Below, piece by piece: positions 17,100 to 26,757 of a DNA stretch of 64,000 nt; within the stretch, counting starts at the first letter, position 1; each line of letters opens with the position of its first letter. The notes beneath the pieces were generated by a model. It ran no database searches, was not told where the DNA came from, and saw only the letters and a program-made list of their open reading frames with translations. The stretch spans positions 42,367 through 106,366 of the forward strand of contig NZ_CANMTX010000010.1 in NCBI RefSeq assembly GCF_947500985.1, given 5' to 3'. The position numbers and the translations under genes were made by a program. The DNA comes from an uncultured Maribacter sp. (GTDB lineage: Bacteria; Bacteroidota; Bacteroidia; Flavobacteriales; Flavobacteriaceae).

Positions 17100-17711
17100 A
17101 TGGGGTTTTTAGATATTTTATTTGGTGGTGGTAAGAAGAAAGTTTCGAAAGAAACTGCTGAAACGCGTGGCGACCACATGCCAGATTTAAATATCCCTGT
17201 TGATGAAAAATTTACTATACATTTTAAACAGAATGGCGGTAAATTTATTTATTGTGATTCTGATTTAGAAGTTTCCAGGGCAATAGAAAATATTGTTACC
17301 GAAAATAATTGGGAGAGTGAGCCTTTCTTTGTTCTCAATGAAAGGCTAGCCCAAAAATTCTCAAAAGAAGCTATTACTTTTACAGATAAATCTCGTGATA
17401 GCGAGGTCTTCTTTACCACTTGCGAGCATCTTATCGCTCAAAATGGAAGTATTCTTGTATGTTCTAATCAACTACACGAGAAAAAAGTAAATGAACTACC
17501 AAGTAACGTTGTAGTTTTCGCAACAACAAGTCAACTGGTAGAATCTATAGGTGAAGGTTTAAAGACCATCAAGAAAAAATATGGTCAAAAAATACCGGCC
17601 AATATCACTACATTAAAACACTTTAAAGCTACCGCAGAGAATTCAGATGATTTTCTAACATATGGTAGTAGTACTAAAAATCTTTATCTTTTACTTCTGG
17701 AAGATTTATAG
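17100..17711 (+). CDS. LUD-domain protein (LutC/DUF162-like)
   Basis: The 203-residue protein begins MGFLDILFGGGKKK and then has a LUD fold: RAIENIVTENNW, a core with EVFFTTCEHLIAQNGSILVCS, and ELPSNVVVFATTSQLVESIGEGLKTIKKKYG. LUD proteins include LutC of the lactate-oxidising complex, but no LutA or LutB is nearby, so its function here is unknown. It sits 41 bases after ftsH, and the cdsA start follows one base after its stop, so it is part of the ftsH-cdsA transcript. Confidence 0.7.
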   Translation: MGFLDILFGGGKKKVSKETAETRGDHMPDLNIPVDEKFTIHFKQNGGKFIYCDSDLEVSRAIENIVTENNWESEPFFVLNERLAQKFSKEAITFTDKSRDSEVFFTTCEHLIAQNGSILVCSNQLHEKKVNELPSNVVVFATTSQLVESIGEGLKTIKKKYGQKIPANITTLKHFKATAENSDDFLTYGSSTKNLYLLLLEDL

Positions 17712-17712
17712 T

Positions 17713-18516
17713 ATGAAAGAAATTTTAAGAAGGTCACTAACTGGGGCTGTCTACATTATATTATTATTGTCAGCAGTCTTTTTAAGTTCTGATGCTTTCG
17801 ATTTTTTATTCATGACTTTTGGTTTAGCATGTTTATACGAGTATAAAAAATTGGTCCACTTAAAAGGCTATCACATTTTTGCTGCGTATTTGGCTTTATG
17901 GTGGGCTTTTATTTATCTAGTAAAAGATCAACAAATAATCAATATTTTAATGGTTGTTACTATAGTTGTTGATATTTATCTTCTGATTAACCTTTTTACT
18001 AAAAAACCGATAAAATTTAATACACCAATGAAGTTTATAGTTGGTCTATTTTATATAGGCGGCGGATGTATCTTTCTAACAATGATACCTTACAAGAATG
18101 ACGCCTTTGCCAAATTATTAATTATGGGCATCTTTATACTAATATGGGTAAATGATTCATTTGCCTACTTGGTAGGTAAAAGCATAGGTAGAACCAAATT
18201 ATTTCCTTCAGTTTCTCCTAAGAAAACTATTGAAGGTACCTTAGGAGGCTTTATATTTGCACTAATAGCCGCATATTTAATGGCTACCTTTGAAGCTTTA
18301 ATTAGCCCAATTCAATGGATGATACTTGCAACTGTAATTGTTGTTGCCGGTAGCTTGGGCGATTTAATAGAATCAAAATTAAAAAGAGCAGCTGGTGTTA
18401 AAGACAGTGGCGCTATATTACCAGGCCATGGTGGCATGTTAGATCGCTTAGATAGTTTGGTCTTTGCTGCTCCATTTGCTTATTTAACCTTAAATATATT
18501 TAGTTATGTTTCATAA
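17713..18516 (+). CDS. cdsA: Phosphatidate cytidylyltransferase
   Basis: From the ATG at 17713 the product has 267 residues, an integral membrane protein with about seven or eight hydrophobic helices. The C-terminal CTP_transf_1 signature is clear: NDSFAYLVGKSIGRTKLFPSVSPKKT, EGTLGG, GSLGDLIESKLKRAAGVKDSG, and LPGHGGMLDRLDSL. It makes CDP-diacylglycerol from phosphatidate and CTP, the branch point of phospholipid synthesis. The frame is open to 17662, but that part overlaps the LUD gene in another frame. Its 3' end overlaps psd by 11 bases. Confidence 0.95.
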   Translation: MKEILRRSLTGAVYIILLLSAVFLSSDAFDFLFMTFGLACLYEYKKLVHLKGYHIFAAYLALWWAFIYLVKDQQIINILMVVTIVVDIYLLINLFTKKPIKFNTPMKFIVGLFYIGGGCIFLTMIPYKNDAFAKLLIMGIFILIWVNDSFAYLVGKSIGRTKLFPSVSPKKTIEGTLGGFIFALIAAYLMATFEALISPIQWMILATVIVVAGSLGDLIESKLKRAAGVKDSGAILPGHGGMLDRLDSLVFAAPFAYLTLNIFSYVS

Positions 18517-19189
18517 AGAGGGACAAAAAATTATATTGTTTTCTTTTTGTTTAGTAGGAATCAGCGTACTCTTAGCTCATTTCTTTATTGATATATCTTG
18601 GTTAAAACTGACCATTCAATTACTGGGTTTAATACTATTGATAATTATTCTTCAGTTTTTCAGAAACCCAAAAAGAGTTGCTGCTAAAGATTTCAACGAA
18701 ATTCTGTCTCCAGTTGATGGTAAGGTCGTTGTTATTGAAGAAGTTTTTGAAAAAGAATTCTTTAAAGAAAAGAGAAGGCAAGTTTCTATTTTCATGTCTC
18801 CTGTAAATGTTCACGTAACAAGATACCCAGCAAGTGGTAGTATCATTTTTTCTAAATATCACCCTGGTAAATTTCTAGTTGCATGGCACCCCAAATCTAG
18901 TGAAGAGAACGAAAGAACTACTGTAGTTATAAAAACACCGAAATTTGGCGAAATTTTATATCGGCAAATTGCAGGTGCATTAGCTAGACGTATTGTTAAT
19001 TACGCAGAAAAAGGGGAAAGTGTACAGCAAGGTGATGACGCAGGATTTATAAAATTTGGCTCTAGAGTAGATTTATTTTTACCTCTAGATTGTCAAATTA
19101 ATGTAAAGCTAAACCAGAAAGTTAAAGGTGCAGAGACTTGTATAGCTACTTTTGTTGACCCAAATGAAAATGAAGAAATTACGTATTGA
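18506..19189 (+). CDS. psd: Phosphatidylserine decarboxylase
   Basis: The 227-residue product belongs to the short PSD-A type. Two hydrophobic N-terminal helices (residues about 8-50) are followed by RNPKRV, SPVDGKVVVIEE, the VNVHVTRYPASG segment, and FIKFGSRVDLFLP, where the Gly-Ser bond is the autocatalytic cleavage site that creates the pyruvoyl group. It decarboxylates phosphatidylserine to phosphatidylethanolamine. It overlaps cdsA by 11 bases and the next gene by 20 bases. No phosphatidylserine synthase gene is seen in the window. Confidence 0.93.
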   Translation: MFHKEGQKIILFSFCLVGISVLLAHFFIDISWLKLTIQLLGLILLIIILQFFRNPKRVAAKDFNEILSPVDGKVVVIEEVFEKEFFKEKRRQVSIFMSPVNVHVTRYPASGSIIFSKYHPGKFLVAWHPKSSEENERTTVVIKTPKFGEILYRQIAGALARRIVNYAEKGESVQQGDDAGFIKFGSRVDLFLPLDCQINVKLNQKVKGAETCIATFVDPNENEEITY

Positions 19190-19421
19190 ATTTGAGGAAA
19201 CCGTTGTTTTGGTCAATAACTTTAACGAACCAATACCGGCTGACATACTTTTAAAGCTATACGCGTATTATAAAATAGCCAATTCAAATTTTGACAATCC
19301 TGGTAGCAAAACACCCTTAATTAATGCTTTTAAAGCAAATGCATTGTTTCAAGCTAAGAACATGAGCAAGAAAAAAGCGATGCAAGCTTATATTGATTTA
19401 GCCACCAAAGAACTAAAATGA
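19170..19421 (+). CDS. Acyl-CoA-binding protein
   Basis: The small protein (83 residues from the ATG at 19170; another ATG lies at 19164) has the four-helix ACBP pattern: RIEFEETVVLVNNF, IPADILLKLYAYYKIANS, and NMSKKKAMQAYIDLATKEL. ACBP binds long-chain acyl-CoA esters and buffers them. The usual WxxW-N stretch in the third helix is replaced (INAFKANALFQ), so it is divergent. Its start lies inside psd, so translation is probably coupled to phospholipid synthesis. ACBP is sporadic in bacteria but known in Bacteroidota. Confidence 0.78.
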   Translation: MKKLRIEFEETVVLVNNFNEPIPADILLKLYAYYKIANSNFDNPGSKTPLINAFKANALFQAKNMSKKKAMQAYIDLATKELK

Positions 19422-19501
19422 TAATTATCGATTATCTAAACATTAGTTGACGTCGTGTCTATATGGTTTAAAATAATTAGTAAACAATTGACCAACATTC
19501 G

Positions 19502-19972
19502 ATGAAAAGATTAGAAAAGATAAAGACCAATATTCTTCGTATTTCTATCGGTGTTGTGTATCTAATTTTTGGGTTTATAAAATTTATTCCACACTTGAGT
19601 CCGGCAGAAGATTTAGCTACTGATACAATTAGTATTTTAACCTTAGGAATTTTACCCTCGCAAATAGGCTTGATTACATTAGCAATAGGAGAAACTTTAA
19701 TTGGTATCTTTCTTATAGCAAATTGGAAACCTAGATTATTTATTGGTATCGCTATAATTCATATACTATTTACATTTAGCCCACTATTCTTATTACCTGA
19801 AGAAATTTTTGGCAAAGGCGAATTAGTATTCACCCTAGCAGGACAGTACATTTTTAAAAACATCATTATTTTAAGCGCCTTAATATCGTTGAAAATTGAT
19901 TTAGATATTAATCTAAGAAGAAAAGCCAATCTAGCATCATCTTCAAATAAATTAGTTGCTATTAAAAATTAA
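19502..19972 (+). CDS. DoxX-like integral membrane protein
   Basis: The 156-residue protein has four predicted membrane helices, with the DoxX-type sequence RISIGVVYLIFGFIKFIPHLSP at the N-terminus, IGETLIGIFLIANWKPRL in the second helix, and FLLPEEIFGKG between helices. This resembles the DoxX/DUF417 group of small membrane proteins, whose roles are poorly defined. It follows the acyl-CoA-binding protein gene by 80 bases and its stop overlaps the 3' end of the convergent creatininase gene by four bases. Confidence 0.6.
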   Translation: MKRLEKIKTNILRISIGVVYLIFGFIKFIPHLSPAEDLATDTISILTLGILPSQIGLITLAIGETLIGIFLIANWKPRLFIGIAIIHILFTFSPLFLLPEEIFGKGELVFTLAGQYIFKNIIILSALISLKIDLDINLRRKANLASSSNKLVAIKN

Positions 19973-20733
19973 TGATATAAATCTTTTAAGTCGGCGTCGC
20001 AAAGGGAACAAAACAAATCATTTAATTTTTGGCAAACGTCATAAAAAAAACGTTCCCCTTTTTCTGCAGTAGCAAACTCCGGATTACCAATACCTGTATC
20101 GCTACTTACCTTAGACCACTGTCTTTCTGCCCAAGCCCAACCTTCATTAAATGCTTCTATTTTGAATGACTTAGCACTACCACTACCCCATTTCTCTTTT
20201 GGTTGAACTAAATCAGGTCTCAAATAAAGCATCAAGCTCGTTTCCATTTCATCGGCATGATCACCCGCTTCTTGAAAATATTTAGATTTATCTAACATTG
20301 GCGGAAAAAAGCAAAAGCTTATAAACATGTCTGGAAACATCAAGCCCAACTCTCTTACAAGAGGCTTGAAATTATTACCACCATGACCATTAAAAAGCAG
20401 CAATTTTTTAATGCCTTGTCTATTTAACACCGTCACCAAATCTTTTAGAATAGCCAATTGCGTTGACGGATTTAGATTCATATCTAAATAAATGTCACTT
20501 TGACCTGTATTTACACCATAAGGAATCGTTGGCAATACTATCACCTTCTTACCTTTGTCCCAGGCGATTTTAGCAGCTGATTCAACCATACTTTGCGCTT
20601 GATAGTTATCTGTACCATATGGTAAATGATAATTATGTGCCTCTGTAGCACCCCAAGGCAAAACTGCCAATTCTATTTGTTCATCTTTTAAATGTTCCCA
20701 GTTCGTTTCGGCAAGTACATAAGGTCTAATCAT
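19969..20733 (-). CDS. Creatininase-family amidohydrolase
   Basis: A 254-residue cytosolic enzyme with the creatininase metal-binding motifs: LPWGATEAHNYHLPYGTDN near the N-terminus, NGHGGNNFKPLVREL in the middle, and GDHADEMETSLML for the remaining ligands. The family cleaves C-N bonds in ring amides (creatinine, and formamides in riboflavin or F420 synthesis). Creatinine itself is not suggested by the context, so the substrate is unknown. It is a single gene; the terminator at 20766-20785 separates it from the small membrane protein gene upstream. Confidence 0.88.
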   Translation of the reverse strand: MIRPYVLAETNWEHLKDEQIELAVLPWGATEAHNYHLPYGTDNYQAQSMVESAAKIAWDKGKKVIVLPTIPYGVNTGQSDIYLDMNLNPSTQLAILKDLVTVLNRQGIKKLLLFNGHGGNNFKPLVRELGLMFPDMFISFCFFPPMLDKSKYFQEAGDHADEMETSLMLYLRPDLVQPKEKWGSGSAKSFKIEAFNEGWAWAERQWSKVSSDTGIGNPEFATAEKGERFFYDVCQKLNDLFCSLCDADLKDLYH

Positions 20734-20765
20734 AGTATTAAAGATACTATTAAAGCATAAAAAAA

Positions 20766-20785
20766 CCCTTGAAATTAATCAAGGG
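20766..20785 (-). terminator. Rho-independent terminator of the small membrane protein gene
   Basis: A 7-bp stem CCCTTGA/TCAAGGG with a 6-base loop is followed on the minus strand by a run of seven T. It lies 41 bases after the stop of the gene at 20827. On the plus strand the T run starts a few bases later, so it could also stop plus-strand transcription. Confidence 0.75.
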
Positions 20786-20826
20786 CTCCTATATTTTTTT
20801 GATAAATATGGTTTAATAAATCTGAT

Positions 20827-21036
<210 letters not shown>

Positions 21037-21133
21037 TTACCTCTGTATGCTTAACTCAAATAAATTGATTACTAGCTCAAAATCAGAACAATAATCAGTA
21101 TATACACAATCAAAAACACTTATAATCTGTAAT

Positions 21134-22018
21134 TTACACCAACTTTTCTTTAAAAAACTCAATGGTACGTGACCAAGCAAGTTCTGCCGCAGGCTCATCA
21201 TATCTTGGTGTAGATGTATTATGAAAACCATGGTTTACCTCTGGGTAGAAATAGGCAACATTCTCTTTACCAAGTTCATTCAGCGCCTTTTCATAAGCTG
21301 ACCATCCGGAGTTTACACGTTCGTCTAAACCCGCATACTGCAACATTAAAGGTGCATTAATATTTTCTATGCCTTCTGTTGGCTGACCGCCATAAAAAGG
21401 TACTGCAGCTGCCAAATCTGGTACTTTTACTGCCATCATATTAGAAATCCATCCACCGAAACAAAAACCTACAACTCCTATCTTACCATTACAATCTTCA
21501 TGATTTTTCAAATATTCAAATGCCGCTATGAAATCTTCTAACATTTCATCTCTATCTCGGGTTTTCTGCATTGCACGACCTTCATCATCATTACCTGGGT
21601 AACCACCAAGCGGACTCAAAGCATCTGGTGCAATAGTTATAAAACCAGCCAAAGCTGCTCTTCTCGCTGTATCTTCTACATACGGATTTAAACCTCTATT
21701 TTCATGAACCACTACGATACCTGGCAATTTACCGTCTGCCGATTTTGGCTTGGATAGTAATGCATTAATTTTGCCACCGCCTTTAGAAGAATCATAAGTA
21801 ATAAAACCCGAATCTAAATCTGGATTATTTTTATCTACCAAGAAGGTATTCTCATAATCGGGCATCAAAAAACTCATTAATGAAGGCACTGTTAGACCGC
21901 CTACAGCATACATTGACAATTTCTGCACAAAGTCTCGGCGTTCTAGTTTATTATGTGCATAGGCATCATAGAGGTCAAATACCTCTTGCTTGATATCTTC
22001 TTTTTTAAGTGGTTTCAT
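21134..22018 (-). CDS. Dienelactone hydrolase-family protein with twin-arginine-like signal
   Basis: The 294-residue alpha/beta hydrolase has the dienelactone hydrolase triad: nucleophile Cys in GVVGFCFGGW, Asp in YAGLDERVNSG, and His in EVNHGFHN. The oxyanion region HENRGLNPYVED is also present. The N-terminus of about 45 residues contains ERRDFVQKLSMYAVGG, a twin-arginine pair followed by a hydrophobic stretch, so export by the Tat pathway is possible although the leader before the RR is long. The substrate is unknown. It lies downstream of valS on the same strand, separated by a strong terminator. Confidence 0.85.
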   Translation of the reverse strand: MKPLKKEDIKQEVFDLYDAYAHNKLERRDFVQKLSMYAVGGLTVPSLMSFLMPDYENTFLVDKNNPDLDSGFITYDSSKGGGKINALLSKPKSADGKLPGIVVVHENRGLNPYVEDTARRAALAGFITIAPDALSPLGGYPGNDDEGRAMQKTRDRDEMLEDFIAAFEYLKNHEDCNGKIGVVGFCFGGWISNMMAVKVPDLAAAVPFYGGQPTEGIENINAPLMLQYAGLDERVNSGWSAYEKALNELGKENVAYFYPEVNHGFHNTSTPRYDEPAAELAWSRTIEFFKEKLV

Positions 22019-22090
22019 TTTCTTAGCTTTTTTGTTCTATTTAAAAGTACGAAAACAACATGATTACATAAATACTTTTAACAATAGAAA

Positions 22091-22123
22091 AAGCCTCATT
22101 CCAATAATATAGGAATGAGGCTT
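22091..22123 (-). terminator. Rho-independent terminator after valS
   Basis: A perfect 12-bp stem AAGCCTCATTCC/GGAATGAGGCTT with a 9-base loop lies 22 bases after the valS stop. On the minus strand it ends in TTTTTC, the usual U tract. Confidence 0.88.
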
Positions 22124-22145
22124 TCGTAATTTATAGAATGAAATG

Positions 22146-24776
22146 TTAACCTAAACTAGCTAAACTTTTCTCTAAAGTTTCAATTTTAGCTTCAGCATCT
22201 GCCAATTTTTGGCGTTCTATAGCAATTACCTTTTCGGGTGCATTGTTTACAAATCGCTCATTAGAAAGCTTTTTCTGAACCGATACTAAGAATCCTTTAG
22301 TATATTTTAGCTCTTCATTAATCTTAACGATTTCAGCTTCAATATCAATGGCACCTTCCATTGGCACAAAGTATTCGTTACTTTTTACACGAAAAGTCAA
22401 TGCGCCTTCTAATTGTTCATTTATATAACTGATTTCTGAGACATTGGTCAACTTAGAAATCACAACATCCCAACGGTTGCTTGCTTCTTCAGAATTTAGA
22501 ACTGACAACTCCAATGCTTCTTTCATTGGAATGTTTTTGTTCTTACGAATGGTTCTCACACCTGCAATCACCTCTGTAGCAAAATCAAACTGCGTAATTA
22601 ATTCTTCATCAATTTTACCTACTGTTGGCCATTTTGATATCACCAATGCCTCGGTCTTGTCTCTTTTTGCAATATGCTGCCAAACTTCTTCTGTCAAAAA
22701 TGGCATAAATGGATGCAACAACTTCAAGTTCTGTTCAAACAATTGAATTACCTTGTCATAAGTTGCTCTATCTATTGGCTGTTGGTAGGCAGGTTTAATT
22801 ATCTCTAATAACGAAGAGCTATAATCATCCCAAACCAATTTATAAATAGACATTAAAGCATCTGAAATACGGAACTTACTAAAATGATCTTCTATCTCTA
22901 ATAATGTCTTATTCAATTTAGACTCATACCACACTAAACCAAGCTTTGAAGCTTCTGGTTGCGGAATATCTGCTATTTCCCAACCTTGTACTAGCCTAAA
23001 TCCGTTCCAGATCTTATTGGCAAAGTTTTTTCCTTGCTGACATAAATCTTCATCGAACATTAAATCATTACCTGCAGCAGCAGACATCAGCATTCCTACA
23101 CGAACGCCGTCTGCACCATAATCTTCGATTAACTTTAAAGCATCAGGCGAATTACCTAACGACTTAGACATTTTTCTACGTTGCTTGTCTCTCACCAATC
23201 CCGTGAAGTAAACATTTTCAAAAGGCTTCTCGCCTCTAAATTCATAACCGGCAACAATCATTCTTGCTACCCAGAAAAATAAAATATCTGGACCAGTTAC
23301 TAAATCATTTGTTGGGTAGTAATAGTTTATCTCTTCATTATCTGGTTCTAAAATACCGCCGAATACACTCATTGGCCACAACCACGATGAAAACCACGTA
23401 TCTAGAACATCGGCATCTTGGCGTAAGTCACTTTCTTGTAAATCTGACTTACCAGATTTTTCTTTTGCAAGTTTCAATGCATCTGCTACGTTTGCAGCTA
23501 CTACGAAATCTTCTTGACCATCACCAAAGTAGAAAGCTGGTATTTGCTGACCCCACCATAATTGTCGAGAAATATTCCAATCGCGAACATTCTCCATCCA
23601 ATGACGGTATGTGTTTTCAAATTTCTTTGGATGCAGTTTTACATCGCCACTTTCCATCACTGCTTCTAAAGCCGGTTTTGCCAAATCTTCCATTTTAAGG
23701 AACCACTGATCTGACAATTTAGGTTCAATAACAGCCTTGGTTCTTTCTGAAGTACCTACTTTATTAATGTGAGTCTCGGTCTTAACCAAAATACCTAAAC
23801 CTTCTAATTCTTTAGAAATCTCTTTTCTAACAACAAAACGATCTTTACCCTCATAATGCAATCCAAAACTATTTAAGGTCGCATTATCATTGAAAATATC
23901 GATAGTTTCTAAATTGTGTTTTTCACCAAGTGCTTTATCGTTGATATCATGTGCAGGCGTTACTTTTAAACATCCTGTACCAAATTCAATATCAACATAC
24001 TCATCTTCAATTATAGGTATTACTCTATTACAAATAGGAACAATTACCTTTTTACCTTTTAGATGTGTGAATCGTTCATCATTCGGGTTAATACATATAG
24101 CAGTATCACCTAATATTGTTTCTGGTCTTGTGGTTGCAATCGTTACTTTTTCGTCAGAACCCTCAATAGCATAGGATAAATAATATAACAACCCTTGTTT
24201 TTCTTCATAGATAACCTCTTCATCTGACAAAGTTGTTTGAGCTTCTGGATCCCAATTCACCATTCTATACCCACGGTAAATCAAGCCTTTGTTGTAAAGG
24301 TCTATAAACACCTTGATGACACTATCATAGCGCTCTTGATCCATGGTGAACGCAGTACGGTCCCAATCGCAAGAACAACCCAATTTTTTCAACTGCTCTA
24401 GAATGATTCCGCCATATTCATTGGTCCAATCCCAAGCATGTTTTAAAAACTCATCTCTTGTAAGATCGTTTTTATTGATGCCTTGTTCTTTTAATTTAGC
24501 AACAACTTTTGCTTCTGTAGCAATAGAGGCATGGTCTGTACCAGGCACCCAACATGCATTTTTACCTAAAAGACGGGCTCGTCTGATCAACACATCTTGT
24601 ATGGTATTGTTCAGCATGTGCCCCATATGTAATATACCCGTTACGTTTGGCGGTGGTATTACAATACTATAAGGTTCTCTGTCATCTGGTACAGAATGAA
24701 AGTAACCGTTTTTCATCCAGTAATCATACCAATGAGATTCTGTGGACTGCGGATTATATTTTGAAGGAATTTCCAT
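22146..24776 (-). CDS. valS: Valyl-tRNA synthetase
   Basis: The 876-residue class I synthetase charges tRNA-Val. It has the family start [23 protein letters not shown] and [21 protein letters not shown], which carries the HMGH form of HIGH. An editing domain ([19 protein letters not shown]) is present, and [16 protein letters not shown] carries KMSKS. The C-terminal coiled-coil arm ([33 protein letters not shown]... split over the last 70 residues) is complete. It has its own promoter and terminator, so it is monocistronic, and it diverges from the DUF1573 gene. Confidence 0.98.
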   Translation of the reverse strand: MEIPSKYNPQSTESHWYDYWMKNGYFHSVPDDREPYSIVIPPPNVTGILHMGHMLNNTIQDVLIRRARLLGKNACWVPGTDHASIATEAKVVAKLKEQGINKNDLTRDEFLKHAWDWTNEYGGIILEQLKKLGCSCDWDRTAFTMDQERYDSVIKVFIDLYNKGLIYRGYRMVNWDPEAQTTLSDEEVIYEEKQGLLYYLSYAIEGSDEKVTIATTRPETILGDTAICINPNDERFTHLKGKKVIVPICNRVIPIIEDEYVDIEFGTGCLKVTPAHDINDKALGEKHNLETIDIFNDNATLNSFGLHYEGKDRFVVRKEISKELEGLGILVKTETHINKVGTSERTKAVIEPKLSDQWFLKMEDLAKPALEAVMESGDVKLHPKKFENTYRHWMENVRDWNISRQLWWGQQIPAFYFGDGQEDFVVAANVADALKLAKEKSGKSDLQESDLRQDADVLDTWFSSWLWPMSVFGGILEPDNEEINYYYPTNDLVTGPDILFFWVARMIVAGYEFRGEKPFENVYFTGLVRDKQRRKMSKSLGNSPDALKLIEDYGADGVRVGMLMSAAAGNDLMFDEDLCQQGKNFANKIWNGFRLVQGWEIADIPQPEASKLGLVWYESKLNKTLLEIEDHFSKFRISDALMSIYKLVWDDYSSSLLEIIKPAYQQPIDRATYDKVIQLFEQNLKLLHPFMPFLTEEVWQHIAKRDKTEALVISKWPTVGKIDEELITQFDFATEVIAGVRTIRKNKNIPMKEALELSVLNSEEASNRWDVVISKLTNVSEISYINEQLEGALTFRVKSNEYFVPMEGAIDIEAEIVKINEELKYTKGFLVSVQKKLSNERFVNNAPEKVIAIERQKLADAEAKIETLEKSLASLG

Positions 24777-24884
24777 TTTTTGGAACAGTTTTTGAATAAT
24801 AATAAAATAGGTTATTAAAAATAAAGCCGAACTGACATTCTAACGGTCATTTCAGCTGAATTTTACCTAAACATAAATACGAAA

Positions 24885-24913
24885 CAAAAATAAGTAACGT
24901 TAGAGTATAACAA
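24885..24913 (-). promoter_or_regulatory. Predicted valS promoter (TTG-N17-TATTTTTG)
   Basis: On the minus strand a TTG (24913-24911) is followed at about 18 bases by TATTTTTG (24892-24885), matching the Bacteroidota housekeeping promoter TTG-N17-23-TAnnTTTG. Transcription would start near 24879, leaving a leader of about 100 bases before the valS ATG at 24776. No obvious attenuator hairpin was seen in the leader. Confidence 0.65.
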
Positions 24914-24920
24914 AAGGATT

Positions 24921-24950
24921 TTGAGGTTGATCTGAAAAGATTTAATTTTG
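24921..24950 (+). promoter_or_regulatory. Predicted promoter of the DUF1573 gene (TTG-N19-TAATTTTG)
   Basis: TTG at 24921-24923 and TAATTTTG at 24943-24950 are 19 bases apart, a full match to the Bacteroidota promoter consensus. Transcription would start near 24957, about 14 bases before the ATG at 24971. The -33 element lies only seven bases from that of the divergent valS promoter. Confidence 0.65.
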
Positions 24951-24970
24951 ACTTCCACCCAAAATTAAAA

Positions 24971-25363
24971 ATGATGAAAAAAATAGTACTTGTATTATTT
25001 ATTGGCCTGCTAGGATTTAGCTTAACTGCTCAAGATACCGCAGCCAAAATCGAATTTAAATCTGAAACTGTAGATTACGGCGAAATCGCTAAAGGATCTG
25101 ACGGAGTAAGAGTTTTTGAATTTACAAACACTGGTTCTGCACCACTTATTATTAGTAAAGTAAGTTCTAGTTGTGGTTGTACAATTCCGAAAAAACCAGA
25201 AGATCCAATTTTACCAGGTAAAACAGGTGAGATTCAGGTAAAATATGATACCAATAGAGTTGGTCCGATCCGTAAAGCAATTACGGTAATATCTAATGCT
25301 GACACTCCTACCAAGGTTTTAAAAATCAAAGGAGAAGTTCAAGCTACTACTGGTACCAAATAA
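24971..25363 (+). CDS. DUF1573 secreted protein
   Basis: The 130-residue product has a signal peptide (MMKKIVLVLFIGLLGFSLTAQ, with probable cleavage after TAQ or before it) and a single DUF1573 domain: DYGEIAKGSDGVRVFEFTN, PLIISKVSSSCGCTIP, and PGKTGEIQVKYDTNRVGPIRK. The fold is an Ig-like beta sandwich related to ASPM-SPD-2-Hydin domains, and the SCGCT pair of Cys is the family hallmark. It is exported, and its function is unknown. It is monocistronic, with a promoter and a strong terminator of its own. Confidence 0.9.
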   Translation: MMKKIVLVLFIGLLGFSLTAQDTAAKIEFKSETVDYGEIAKGSDGVRVFEFTNTGSAPLIISKVSSSCGCTIPKKPEDPILPGKTGEIQVKYDTNRVGPIRKAITVISNADTPTKVLKIKGEVQATTGTK

Positions 25364-25383
25364 TAGAACTTTTTATAAAACGA

Positions 25384-25409
25384 AAAGCCCAACTGAGAAG
25401 TTGGGCTTT
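25384..25409 (+). terminator. Bidirectional terminator between convergent genes
   Basis: An 11-bp stem AAAGCCCAACT/AGTTGGGCTTT with a GAGA tetraloop is followed by a T run on the plus strand, and by TTTTCG on the minus strand. It serves the DUF1573 gene (stop at 25363); the convergent PDZ gene ends at 25420. Confidence 0.88.
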
Positions 25410-25419
25410 TTTTTATGCT

Positions 25420-26757
25420 TTATTGTTCATCAAACAAAGGTTTTAGAACAAAACTAAAAAGCAGATCGTTATCATAGCGCTCCACCAATACCTTCACCCG
25501 TTTGTCTTTTTTGAAATTAAGCATATGCATAACATCTTGTAGTTTATACCTGTGGATGCGTTTGCCATTTACTGCCAAAATAATATCTCCTTCTCGTAAG
25601 CCCGCGGAATGTGCCGGACTCCCTTGACGTATTCCTGAAACAATTATTTCTGGCACTAAACTTAATCTTGTAGCGCCCTGAAGAATAATTTGCACATCGC
25701 CATAAGTCTTGGCACTGCTATTTAACACACCATTTGAATCGGTAATTCGTTCTGAAACATAACGCATACCTGCATGCTGCAAATCAATTCCGCTAATGTT
25801 ATATTGAAAGAGTTTGCCAAAATTGGCATTCTTGGTCATAATTAATTTTTCATTCTTATAATCGAATACAACATTAAAACGCTTAATAACCTCGCCACCC
25901 AAGCTTCCGTTTCTACCTCCAAAATCTGAAATAGTTGTAAAAGTCTCCATATCTGGAAAAGCCGCCTTGGCATCACTCAATACAAAATCTGCAATCTTTA
26001 AATGACTGATTTTTGTTCGCTTGCCAAAAATATCACCAGCAAGACCTTTTCCTAAAAAATCTTGATAATGCTTTTCGGGTAATTGAATTCTTTCATCTTC
26101 AAACAGCCAAACCGCATCGCTACTACCAGTATCCAATAACATTTTTACAGGTATCTCCTCATTTTTACCAATCATCACAAAAGCATCTAAATATGCCTTC
26201 TTTTTAATGACCGACATATCTACAACTCTAGTATTCTTGGACTTTCTGTATTTATATAGCTCTGGATCATGAAATTTGATGGTTTGCTTTACGTAATTAA
26301 TATCGACAACAAAATCTCGAAATAAGTCATAACCTATAATACCATGAACAGGTACACCCAAACTGGTCGAGAAATTAATGCCCGCATCCATGACGACATA
26401 AATGTTCTGGGAAGTGTTTTTAACATTACCGAGTTGAACAAAATTTCCGGTTGATTTTAATGCATTGATAGGGTCGCCATCCCCTAGTCCATTAATTGTA
26501 ATTTCAGTAACGTTATTTAACTGAATAGAATCTTGATCAGCCAAATTGAATAATATGGGTGTACCAACACCAGAATCTAACACGAAAGATAACTCCGTAC
26601 CATTAACATCAATAGGTATGACTATTAGATTGTTAATGAGTTCAAATTTGACTTTATGAAATTTCTTTCCGGCAGGTAATTGATAAACTTGCGCTATTCC
26701 TGAAAAGGAAAAACAATATGACAAAAGAAACAGTAGAACGGTGTATTTTCGTAACAT
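25420..26757 (-). CDS. Retropepsin-like aspartyl protease with C-terminal PDZ domain
   Basis: The 445-residue product has an N-terminal signal peptide ending near SGIAQVY. Two pepsin/retropepsin-like halves follow, with active-site-type Asp in SFVLDSGVG and VKMLLDTGSSDAV. A PDZ domain (GSPAHSAGLREGDIILAVNGKRIHRY) fills the last 80 residues. The first motif has DSG and the second DTG, the arrangement of gag-pol-like aspartyl proteases. It probably acts in the periplasm or envelope; the PDZ domain may select substrates. It is a single gene. Confidence 0.85.
   Translation of the reverse strand: MLRKYTVLLFLLSYCFSFSGIAQVYQLPAGKKFHKVKFELINNLIVIPIDVNGTELSFVLDSGVGTPILFNLADQDSIQLNNVTEITINGLGDGDPINALKSTGNFVQLGNVKNTSQNIYVVMDAGINFSTSLGVPVHGIIGYDLFRDFVVDINYVKQTIKFHDPELYKYRKSKNTRVVDMSVIKKKAYLDAFVMIGKNEEIPVKMLLDTGSSDAVWLFEDERIQLPEKHYQDFLGKGLAGDIFGKRTKISHLKIADFVLSDAKAAFPDMETFTTISDFGGRNGSLGGEVIKRFNVVFDYKNEKLIMTKNANFGKLFQYNISGIDLQHAGMRYVSERITDSNGVLNSSAKTYGDVQIILQGATRLSLVPEIIVSGIRQGSPAHSAGLREGDIILAVNGKRIHRYKLQDVMHMLNFKKDKRVKVLVERYDNDLLFSFVLKPLFDEQ

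Noticed and set aside
24777..24884. T-box or other attenuator in the valS leader
   Set aside because: T-boxes are largely a Firmicutes/Actinobacteria mechanism and I saw no specifier hairpin or terminator/antiterminator pair.
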